Shown piece after piece: positions 1 through 5,267 of a stretch of DNA of 11,699 nt; the stretch's first letter is position 1; every line of letters starts with the position of its first letter. The translations under genes and the position numbers were made by a program. The notes beneath the pieces were generated by a model that was not told where the DNA came from, searched no databases, and saw only the letters and a list, made by a program, of their open reading frames with translations. This DNA comes from JBBSHS01 sp038232515 (GTDB lineage Bacteria > Actinomycetota > Acidimicrobiia > Acidimicrobiales > JAUJNH01). Where the stretch lies: NCBI GenBank assembly GCA_038232515.1, contig JBBSHS010000077.1:1-11699 (forward strand). The letters run 5' to 3'.

Positions 1-92
1 ACGGCCACGGCGGCCTCGGGCAGGCCCCGGGGCGGGCGGGCCACCAGCACCAGAACCACTCCCAGCACGAGGAGGCTGACGGCGGCGTCCAC
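1..92 (-). CDS. Partial membrane protein, probable ArsB/SLC13-type permease N-terminus
   Basis: Only about 30 N-terminal codons are inside the window; the gene continues past position 1. Read leftwards from a GTG at 92-90, the product begins with a short acidic/alanine stretch. A run of about 12 Leu/Val/Gly residues follows, typical of a first membrane helix, then a basic A-R-P-P-R-G-L-P-E-A turn. A hydrophobic helix followed by 'RPRGLPEA' is what I associate with the N-terminus of ArsB/SLC13-family ion permeases, but the identification rests on very little sequence. If correct, it is an inner-membrane transporter exporting arsenite or exchanging anions. The start is uncertain: no strong ribosome site is visible, though a TAGAAC hexamer at 106-101 lies 8 nt upstream. 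It is divergent from the helicase gene. Third codon positions are nearly all G or C, supporting real coding. Confidence 0.45.
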   Translation of the reverse strand, partial: MDAAVSLLVLGVVLVLVARPPRGLPEAAVA

Positions 93-129
93 TGTGCCCG
101 GTTCTACCCCCGCCCGTCCGCCCGTCCCC

Positions 130-198
130 GAGATTGGGTCGTCAGGTGGCCTTCAGCGGCCGGAACGGCCGCTGAAGGCCACGCCGTGACCCAATCTC
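130..198. repeat. 69-nt near-perfect inverted repeat (palindrome)
   Basis: The outer arms 130-140 (GAGATTGGGTC) and 188-198 (GACCCAATCTC) are perfect 11-bp complements. The inner arms 146-162 and 166-182 form a perfect 17-bp stem around a 3-nt loop (GAA, 163-165). The two stems are separated by a symmetric 5-nt internal loop (141-145 and 183-187), part of which can form G-U pairs in RNA. There is no T-run on either side and the flanking genes diverge, so this is not an ordinary terminator. It could be a MITE/REP-like mobile or repeated element, an operator for a dimeric regulator, or a structured RNA. The structure is read directly from the sequence; its function is unknown. Confidence 0.9.
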
Positions 199-253
199 GC
201 GTCGTCGCCGTGGCACCGCGGCACCCATGGCGTGGCCCACGTCCGAACGCGTG

Positions 254-259
254 TACGAT
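254..259 (+). promoter_or_regulatory. Candidate -10 element of the helicase gene
   Basis: TACGAT fits the TANNNT actinobacterial -10 pattern and is preceded directly by TG. I see no convincing -35. If used, transcription would begin near 266 and leave a leader of about 130 nt before the CTG start. Confidence 0.25.
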
Positions 260-384
260 CGGAGTCGGCAAGCGTTGCAGTTGGCGGCGCTCGCCGGGCC
301 GCCCTCACGGTTTTCTGTGGCACGACGCGTGCTGCGATGCGAGGCCAGCGTGTGGCTGCCCACCGCTGTTGCCCGTATCTAACC

Positions 385-390
385 GAGGAG
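385..390 (+). promoter_or_regulatory. Ribosome binding site deciding a CTG start
   Basis: GAGGAG lies 6 nt upstream of an in-frame CTG at 397. This is the only strong Shine-Dalgarno match in the region. No in-frame ATG, GTG or TTG lies at usable distance downstream of it before the conserved helicase core begins, so it argues for initiation at CTG. Confidence 0.55.
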
Positions 391-396
391 CCTTCC

Positions 397-1575
397 CTGA
401 GCATCTCATCGTCATTTGCCGACCTGGGCGTCGACGCCGACCTGGTGGCCGCCCTGTCCAGCTCCGGCATCACTGAGCCGTTCGCCATCCAGGCCCTCAC
501 CATCGGCGACGCCCTCGCCGGCCGCGACATCTGTGGCAAGGCCAAGACGGGGTCGGGCAAGACCCTGGCCTTCGGACTACCCCTGCTCATGGGCATCACG
601 CGTGCCCCGTCCAAGGCGCCCCACGCCCTCATCATGGTCCCCACCCGGGAGCTGGCCGGACAGGTCAACGACGTGCTCGTCCCCTTGGGCAGGGCCAAGG
701 GCCTCCGGGTTGGCTCGGTTTACGGCGGCACCACCCTGGACCGCAACATCAAGGCGCTGCGGGACGGTCTGGACGTCGTCATCGCCACTCCCGGCCGGCT
801 CATCGACCTCGTCCAGCAGGATGCCGTGCGCCTCGACGAGCTCCAGATCGTGGTCCTCGACGAGGCCGACCGGATGGCCGACATGGGTTTCACGCCCCAG
901 GTCGAGTGGTTGCTGCGCCACGTGCCCGGCCACCGCCAGACGCTGCTGTTCTCGGCCACCCTCGACGGTGACGTCGACCACCTGGTCCGCCGCTACCAGA
1001 CCGATCCGGCCTGCCACGAGGTCGAGTCCGAGCAGGTCACAGTCGAGGAGATGGTGCACCGCTTCCTGCAGGTCCACCAGATGGACAAGCCCAAGGTGGC
1101 GGCGGCCATCGGCAACGCCGGCGCCCGGACGCTGGTCTTCGTGCGCACCAAGCGGGGCGCCGACCGGCTCGTCGAGCAGCTGCGGCGCGAGGGCGTCAAG
1201 GCCGACGCCATGCACGGGGACCTGCGTCAGCAGGCCCGGGAAAAGGCGTTGAAGGCGTTCACCGACGGCACCCTGCCGGTGCTGGTGGCCACCGACGTGG
1301 CCGCTCGGGGACTCCACATTGAAGGGGTCGACACCGTCGTCCATTACGACCCCCCCGAGGACCACAAGGGCTACCTGCACCGTTCCGGCCGCACGGCGCG
1401 GGCCGGCGAGGCCGGTCTGGTGGTCACCCTCGTGTTGTGGGACCAGGGCAACGAGATCGCCCGGATGCAGCGGGCGCTGGGGCTGTCCATCCCCACGGTG
1501 GAGATGTTCTCCAACGACGGCCGCCTGGCCGACCTCGCCGCCTGGGACCCCGTCGAAAAAGCGGTCGCTTCGTAG
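397..1575 (+). CDS. DEAD-box ATP-dependent RNA helicase
   Basis: This gene encodes a cytoplasmic RNA helicase that unwinds short duplexes using ATP; the family acts in ribosome assembly, mRNA decay and cold adaptation. From CTG 397 it has 392 residues. All core motifs are present: F-A-D-L-G with a Q-motif Gln in F-A-I-Q, Walker A AKTGSGKT (49-56), PTRELA, TPGR, DEAD (155-158), SAT (186-188), ATDVAARGLHI, and HRSGRTAR (from 328). It stops soon after domain 2 and lacks the long basic or RNA-binding C-tail of CsdA/DeaD or DbpA, so it is a minimal RhlE-like helicase. The start is the weak point: CTG 397 is backed by GAGGAG and a codon-bias change. GTG 352, ATG 337 and GTG 232 are in-frame alternatives with poor context. 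It converges on typA with a 47-bp gap and no obvious strong terminator. Confidence 0.93.
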   Translation: MSISSSFADLGVDADLVAALSSSGITEPFAIQALTIGDALAGRDICGKAKTGSGKTLAFGLPLLMGITRAPSKAPHALIMVPTRELAGQVNDVLVPLGRAKGLRVGSVYGGTTLDRNIKALRDGLDVVIATPGRLIDLVQQDAVRLDELQIVVLDEADRMADMGFTPQVEWLLRHVPGHRQTLLFSATLDGDVDHLVRRYQTDPACHEVESEQVTVEEMVHRFLQVHQMDKPKVAAAIGNAGARTLVFVRTKRGADRLVEQLRREGVKADAMHGDLRQQAREKALKAFTDGTLPVLVATDVAARGLHIEGVDTVVHYDPPEDHKGYLHRSGRTARAGEAGLVVTLVLWDQGNEIARMQRALGLSIPTVEMFSNDGRLADLAAWDPVEKAVAS

Positions 1576-1622
1576 CCGGAGGCGGTCTTGCGCCCCTCCC
1601 CGGGAGCCGACGATGGCTGCTT

Positions 1623-3494
1623 CTATGAGGAGCGGGAACCGGTCATCTCTGCGGCCCCGGTCTTGGCCCGCTTGGCCGTGCGACCCCGGGTGGTCGAGTC
1701 CAACACGGCCTTGCGCAGCCGTACCGACTTGGGCGTGACCTCGACACATTCGTCGTCGGTGATGAACTCGAGCGCCTGCTCGAGGCTGAGCTGGCGGTGG
1801 GGGATCAGCTTCTCGTACGAGTCGGCCGAGGACGCCCGGTGGTTGGTCAACTGCTTCTCTCTGGTCGGGTTCACGTCGATGTCGCTCGAGCGGCTGTTCT
1901 CGCCGATGATCATCCCCTCGAAGACCTCGATCCCGGGGCCGATGAACATGGTCCCCCGGTCCTGCAGGCCGAGGAGGGCATAACCCGTGGTGGGGCCCTT
2001 GCGATCGGCCACCAGGCTGCCGTTGCCCCGGGCCCGGATGTCGCCGAACCACGGCTCGTGGCGCTCGTACACGTGGTGGATGAGGCCGGTGCCCCTCGTC
2101 TCGGTCATGAACTCGGTGCGGAAGCCGATGAGGCCGCGGGCAGGGACCAGGTAGTCGAGCCGGACCCAGCCGGTGCCGTGGTTGACCATCTGCTCCATGC
2201 GCCCCTTGCGCAGGGCGAGGAGTTGGGTCACGACACCGAGGTAGTCCTCGGGCAGGTCGATGGTGACCCGGTCGACGGGTTCGTGAACGCGGTCGCCCAC
2301 CATGCGGGTGAGCACGCGGGGCTTGCCCACCGTCAGCTCGAAGCCCTCCCGGCGCATCATCTCCACCAGTACGGCCAGCTGCAGCTCGCCCCGGCCCTGG
2401 ACCTCCCAGGTGTCCGGGCGCTCCGTCGTCAGCACCCGGATGCTCACGTTGCCGACCAGCTCCTTGTCCAGGCGGTTCTTGATGAGGCGGGCTGTGAGCT
2501 TGCTGCCCTCGGAACCGGCCAGCGGCGCGGTGTTGATGCCGATGGTCATGCCCAGGCTGGGCTCGTCAATGGTGATGACGGGCAGCGGCCGGGGATCATC
2601 GGCGTCGGCCAGGGTCTCGCCGATGGTGATCTCGGGCAGGCCGGCCACGGCGATGATCTCTCCCGGTCCGGCGTCGTCAGCCTCCACCCGGTCGAGGGCC
2701 TCGGTGATGTACAGCTCGGTGACCTTGGCCCGTTCCTGAGTGCCATCGGCCCGGCACCACATGACGGTCTGGCCCTTCTTGATCTGGCCGTTGACCACCC
2801 GGCACAGGGCCAGCCGGCCCAGGTAGGGAGACGAGTCGAGGTTCGTCACCAGCGCCTGGAGGGGGGCCGAGGGGTCGTAGGCGGGCGACGGGATGGTCTC
2901 GACCAGCAGGTCGAGGAGCGGGCGCAGGTCGGTGGTGTCGAGCTTGCCGTCAGGGCCGGGTGGGTTGAGGCTGGCCTGGCCGTTCTTGGCCACGCAGTAG
3001 AGGATGGGGAACTCGATCTGGTGTTCGGTGGCGTCGAGGTCGAGGAACAGCTCGTAGACCTCGTCGACGACCTCTTTGATGCGGGCGTCGGGCCGGTCGA
3101 CCTTGTTGACCACGAGGATGACGGGCAGATGGGCGGCCAGCGCCTTGCGCAGGACGAAGCGGGTCTGGGGCAGCGGGCCCTCGGACGCGTCAACCAGGAG
3201 AAGGACGCCGTCGACCATGGACAGACCCCGCTCGACCTCTCCCCCGAAGTCGGCGTGGCCCGGCGTGTCGATGATGTTGATCTTGACGTCGCCGTAGCGG
3301 ACTGCGGTGTTCTTGGCCAGGATCGTGATGCCCTTCTCCCGCTCCAGGTCCATCGAGTCCATGACCCGCTCGGCCACATCCTGTGTGGCCCGGAAGGCGC
3401 CGGACTGCCACAGCAGCTTGTCGACGAGCGTGGTCTTGCCGTGGTCGACGTGGGCCACGATGGCCACATTGCGAAGATCGGCGCGTCGCTGCAT
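1623..3494 (-). CDS. typA: Ribosome-associated translational GTPase TypA/BipA
   Basis: TypA is an EF-G/LepA-like GTPase that binds the ribosome and supports 50S assembly, stress and cold growth. The protein has 623 residues, near the usual 605-635. The G-domain shows G1 AHVDHGKT (14-21), the switch-I G-I-T with Thr57, DTPGH (76-80) and NKVD (130-133). The C-terminal half carries the family-specific stretch VPARGLIGFRTEF, then TRGTG, ARGNGSLV, and a basic end with TPKSVRLRK. These separate it from EF-G and LepA. ATG 3494 is chosen because AGGAG lies 5 nt upstream and the conserved N-terminus begins there; the reading frame stays open further upstream but that part is not family-like. A short Ser/Arg tail (TGSRSS) follows the conserved end. 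It is divergent, 61 bp away, from the small unknown gene at 3556. Confidence 0.97.
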   Translation of the reverse strand: MQRRADLRNVAIVAHVDHGKTTLVDKLLWQSGAFRATQDVAERVMDSMDLEREKGITILAKNTAVRYGDVKINIIDTPGHADFGGEVERGLSMVDGVLLLVDASEGPLPQTRFVLRKALAAHLPVILVVNKVDRPDARIKEVVDEVYELFLDLDATEHQIEFPILYCVAKNGQASLNPPGPDGKLDTTDLRPLLDLLVETIPSPAYDPSAPLQALVTNLDSSPYLGRLALCRVVNGQIKKGQTVMWCRADGTQERAKVTELYITEALDRVEADDAGPGEIIAVAGLPEITIGETLADADDPRPLPVITIDEPSLGMTIGINTAPLAGSEGSKLTARLIKNRLDKELVGNVSIRVLTTERPDTWEVQGRGELQLAVLVEMMRREGFELTVGKPRVLTRMVGDRVHEPVDRVTIDLPEDYLGVVTQLLALRKGRMEQMVNHGTGWVRLDYLVPARGLIGFRTEFMTETRGTGLIHHVYERHEPWFGDIRARGNGSLVADRKGPTTGYALLGLQDRGTMFIGPGIEVFEGMIIGENSRSSDIDVNPTREKQLTNHRASSADSYEKLIPHRQLSLEQALEFITDDECVEVTPKSVRLRKAVLDSTTRGRTAKRAKTGAAEMTGSRSS

Positions 3495-3499
3495 GGTTG

Positions 3500-3504
3500 C
3501 TCCT
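3500..3504 (-). promoter_or_regulatory. Ribosome binding site of typA
   Basis: AGGAG on the minus strand, 5 nt before ATG 3494, preceded by another GGAGC. It fixes the typA start against the longer open frame. Confidence 0.75.
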
Positions 3505-3517
3505 GCTCCAGGGGGGT

Positions 3518-3536
3518 GGGCCGGCCTGGTCGGCCC
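3518..3536 (-). promoter_or_regulatory. Hairpin in the typA leader
   Basis: GGGCCG (3518-3523) and CGGCCC (3531-3536) are perfect 6-bp complements around a 7-nt loop. If typA starts near 3538, this hairpin would occupy the very 5' end of its transcript, upstream of the ribosome site. It could stabilise the mRNA or occur by chance in GC-rich DNA. Confidence 0.4.
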
Positions 3537-3543
3537 GCTGGTC

Positions 3544-3550
3544 CATGCTA
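3544..3550. promoter_or_regulatory. Overlapping divergent -10 elements of typA and the 3556 gene
   Basis: On the minus strand 3550-3545 reads TAGCAT, a good TANNNT -10 that would start typA near 3538 with a leader of about 44 nt. On the plus strand the nearly same bases, 3544-3549, read CATGCT. This differs from TANNNT only at its first base and lies exactly 6 nt before GTG 3556, the spacing of a leaderless transcript. The two -10 elements therefore occupy the same 7 bp. Confidence 0.4.
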
Positions 3551-3555
3551 CCGGC

Positions 3556-3996
3556 GTGACCGATCCTGGCCCGGACGACGACCTCGTGCGCCTGGAGCTC
3601 GAGATGTTCGCCATGGCCGTGCACCTCCTGCGGCGCAAGGGACGGTTCTGGCCGTTCGGGGCTGTCGTGTGGTCCGACGGCGAGTGCCAACTGGCGGCTG
3701 CGCCCGTCGACGCCGGCGAGCGCTTCCCGGCGGTGCAGTCGCTCAGGGATGGGCTGATCGAGGAGCTGAGGGCCGAGGCCGCCGGCGGTCGCATCCGGGC
3801 CGCCGGCCTGGCTACCGACGCCCGGGCCGTCGACCTCGAAGGCCGCGGCACCACCGATGCCGTGCGCCTCGACGTGGAGTCGGCCGACGGCCGTGCCGAG
3901 GTCGTCCACCTTGCCTACGAACGATTGTTTCCCCGGCGGTACCGCATCGACCCGAGGCCGGTGCGCCGCCCTGGTCGTCCCCTGGTGTTCGGATAG
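3556..3996 (+). CDS. Uncharacterised small conserved-looking protein
   Basis: This gene encodes 146 residues of unknown function. It has no signal peptide, membrane helix, Cys pair or nucleotide-binding motif, so it is probably a cytosolic alpha/beta protein. The N-terminal helix (V-R-L-E-L-E-M-F-A-M-A-V-H-L-L-R-R-K-G) leads into G-R-F-W-P-F-G-A-V-V with a D-G turn. A middle helix follows, then I-R-A-A-G-L-A-T-D-A-R and a D-A-V-R-L-D-V-E strand before a Y-E-R segment. The order F-x-P-F-G-A, then A-x-D-x-R, then D-A-x-x-x-x-x-E recalls small uncharacterised bacterial proteins I have seen, but I cannot name a family. GTG 3556 is chosen for its leaderless spacing to a -10. ATG 3604, with GGAG 6 nt upstream, is a real alternative but would remove half of the first helix. 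Strong third-position G/C bias supports coding. Confidence 0.8.
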   Translation: MTDPGPDDDLVRLELEMFAMAVHLLRRKGRFWPFGAVVWSDGECQLAAAPVDAGERFPAVQSLRDGLIEELRAEAAGGRIRAAGLATDARAVDLEGRGTTDAVRLDVESADGRAEVVHLAYERLFPRRYRIDPRPVRRPGRPLVFG

Positions 3997-4038
3997 GCCG
4001 CAACCACAGGTCCCCACCCGGCCGCGGTGCAGGCCCAT

Positions 4039-4044
4039 TAGGTT
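4039..4044 (+). promoter_or_regulatory. Candidate -10 element of gnd
   Basis: TAGGTT matches TANNNT and would start transcription near 4051, leaving a 26-nt leader that contains the AGGGAG ribosome site. No -35 consensus is evident. It suggests gnd has its own promoter in the 80-bp gap after the unknown gene. Confidence 0.35.
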
Positions 4045-4061
4045 TGCCACGATCGCGACGA

Positions 4062-4067
4062 AGGGAG
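4062..4067 (+). promoter_or_regulatory. Ribosome binding site of gnd
   Basis: AGGGAG lies 9 nt upstream of ATG 4077, which matches the expected MQLGMVGLGRMG N-terminus. Confidence 0.65.
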
Positions 4068-4076
4068 ATCCATCCG

Positions 4077-5096
4077 ATGCAGTTGGGCATGGTGGGCCTC
4101 GGCCGCATGGGATCCAACCTCGTGCGCCGTCTGACGCGTGGCGGCCATGAATGCGTCGTCTACGACGTCAACCCCGATGCGGTGCAGAAGCTGGAGGGCG
4201 AAGGGGCCACCGGCTCCGTCTCGCTGGAGGACTTCGTGGACAAGCTGTCGGTGCCGAAGGCCGTCTGGCTGATGGTGCCGGCCGGCATCACGGGCCAGAT
4301 GGTCGACCAGATCGCCCCCCTGCTCGATGCCGGCGACATCCTGGTCGACGGCGGCAACAGCTACTACCACGACGACATCGACCGGGCCGAGGCGCTGCAG
4401 GAACGGGGCATCCACTACCTGGACGTCGGCACCAGCGGCGGCGTCTGGGGCCTCGAGCGGGGCTACTGCCTCATGATCGGTGGCGGCGACGAACCGGTCC
4501 GCCACCTCGATCCCATCTTCGCCACGATCGCCCCGGGCGTGGGGACAGCGGCGCGCACGCCGGGCCGTGACGGCGAGCCGACGGCGGCGGAGCAGGGCTA
4601 CCTGCACTGCGGCCCATCTGGCGCCGGCCACTTCGTCAAGATGGTCCACAACGGCATCGAGTACGGGCTGATGGCCGCCTACGCCGAGGGCCTGAACATC
4701 ATCTCCCACGCCAACATCGGCAAGTTGGAGAACCAGATCGACGCCGAGACCACCCCCTTGCGCGAACCCAGGTACTACAGCTTCGACATCGACGTCCCCG
4801 CCGTGACCGAGGTGTGGCGCCGGGGCAGCGTGGTGGCATCGTGGTTGCTCGACCTAACCGCCGCCGCTCTGGTCGAGGACGCCGATCTTTCCAGCTTCGG
4901 CGGCCGGGTGTCCGACTCGGGAGAGGGCCGGTGGACAGCCGTCGCCGCCATCGACGAGAGCGTGCCCGCTCCCGTCATCACCGCCGCCCTCCAGAGCCGG
5001 TTCGAGTCACGGGGCGAGGCCGAGTTCGGCTACAAGCTGCTGTCGGCCATGCGCAAGCAGTTCGGCGGCCACCTCGAAAACACCAAGCCGGTATGA
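4077..5096 (+). CDS. gnd: 6-phosphogluconate dehydrogenase (decarboxylating), short form
   Basis: Gnd oxidatively decarboxylates 6-phosphogluconate to ribulose-5-phosphate plus reduced nicotinamide, in the cytosol. It has 339 residues, much shorter than the roughly 470-residue E. coli/animal enzyme and typical of the short GndA/YqeC-like class. It shows the Rossmann motif GLGRMG (7-12), DGGNS (91-95), the substrate loop T-S-G-G-V-W-G-L (119-126) and the catalytic block GHFVKMVHNGIEY (184-196). Lys188 and Glu195 correspond to the general base and acid of the sheep enzyme. Residue 30 at the end of the second beta strand is Asp (Y-D-V-N), whereas NADP+ enzymes have an N-R-T/S patch; family knowledge therefore suggests NAD+ preference. 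The start is set by AGGGAG. It lies upstream of zwf and pgi on the same strand, separated from zwf by a hairpin cluster. Confidence 0.95.
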   Translation: MQLGMVGLGRMGSNLVRRLTRGGHECVVYDVNPDAVQKLEGEGATGSVSLEDFVDKLSVPKAVWLMVPAGITGQMVDQIAPLLDAGDILVDGGNSYYHDDIDRAEALQERGIHYLDVGTSGGVWGLERGYCLMIGGGDEPVRHLDPIFATIAPGVGTAARTPGRDGEPTAAEQGYLHCGPSGAGHFVKMVHNGIEYGLMAAYAEGLNIISHANIGKLENQIDAETTPLREPRYYSFDIDVPAVTEVWRRGSVVASWLLDLTAAALVEDADLSSFGGRVSDSGEGRWTAVAAIDESVPAPVITAALQSRFESRGEAEFGYKLLSAMRKQFGGHLENTKPV

Positions 5097-5105
5097 ATTC
5101 CGTCC

Positions 5106-5242
5106 TCGGAGTCTCGCTGCGCTCGCCTCCTGCGGCGGGTTTGAATCGAGCGGCTGCGCCGCGCTCGTTTTGTTCGCCTTCGGCAAAGCCGGCGGCGAAC
5201 CCTCTGGGGACAACGCCCCCGGACCCCCGGCGCCTTCGGCGC
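5106..5242. repeat. Cluster of GC-rich hairpins between gnd and zwf
   Basis: At least four stem-loops follow one another in about 100 nt. They are CGAGCG/CGCTCG (5147-5152 with 5162-5167); GTTCGCC/GGCGAAC (5172-5178 with 5194-5200) enclosing CGGC/GCCG (5181-5184 with 5188-5191); a 7-bp stem with one G-T pair (5203-5209 with 5217-5223); and GCGCC/GGCGC (5230-5234 with 5238-5242). A weaker GGAG/CTCC stem (5108-5111 with 5127-5130) precedes them. There is no credible gene here on either strand and codon bias is absent. This looks like a dispersed intergenic palindromic element (REP/BIME-like) or a nest of mRNA-stabilising or terminating stems. Only one copy is in view, so dispersal is an inference. 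Confidence 0.7.
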
Positions 5243-5255
5243 AAATTCGAGACCC

Positions 5256-5260
5256 AGAGG
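5256..5260 (+). promoter_or_regulatory. Ribosome binding site of zwf
   Basis: AGAGG lies 7 nt before ATG 5268, just beyond the last hairpin of the preceding cluster. Confidence 0.55.
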
Positions 5261-5267
5261 TATCCAT

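Larger units (their letters stand above)
93..396. other. Divergent intergenic region, 304 bp
   Basis: This gap lies between the leftward permease-like gene and the rightward helicase. It holds the 130-198 palindrome, a candidate -10 (254-259) and the ribosome site at 385-390. The frame leading into the helicase stays open from GTG 232. However, third-position G/C over 232-340 is only about 60 percent, clearly below the helicase body, so I treat it as untranslated leader. It may be a 5' untranslated region of about 130 nt, long enough for a regulatory fold. I did not find a recognisable riboswitch or tRNA in it. Confidence 0.6.

Noticed and set aside
130..198. tRNA or intrinsic terminator reading of the palindrome
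   Set aside because: It lacks cloverleaf arms and T-loop bases, has no downstream T-run, and lies between diverging genes.
1576..1622. Possible bidirectional terminator between helicase and typA
   Set aside because: The best stem is AGCC/GGCT (4 bp) with no T-run. Nothing convincing is present.
577..2052. Long minus-strand open frame opposite the helicase and the typA end
   Set aside because: It shadows the helicase codons and shows no recognisable motif, ribosome site or family resemblance.
1797..4076. A very long open plus-strand frame antisense to typA that runs into gnd
   Set aside because: It is the mirror of typA codon bias in GC-rich DNA. Its translation is low-complexity Gly/Asp/Val/Leu-rich with no domain, and the part from 4077 on is simply gnd.
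5097..5267. Short minus-strand Arg-rich peptide across the gnd-zwf gap
   Set aside because: The Arg/Gly-rich translation arises from the palindromic GC-rich repeats; it has no start context and no codon bias.
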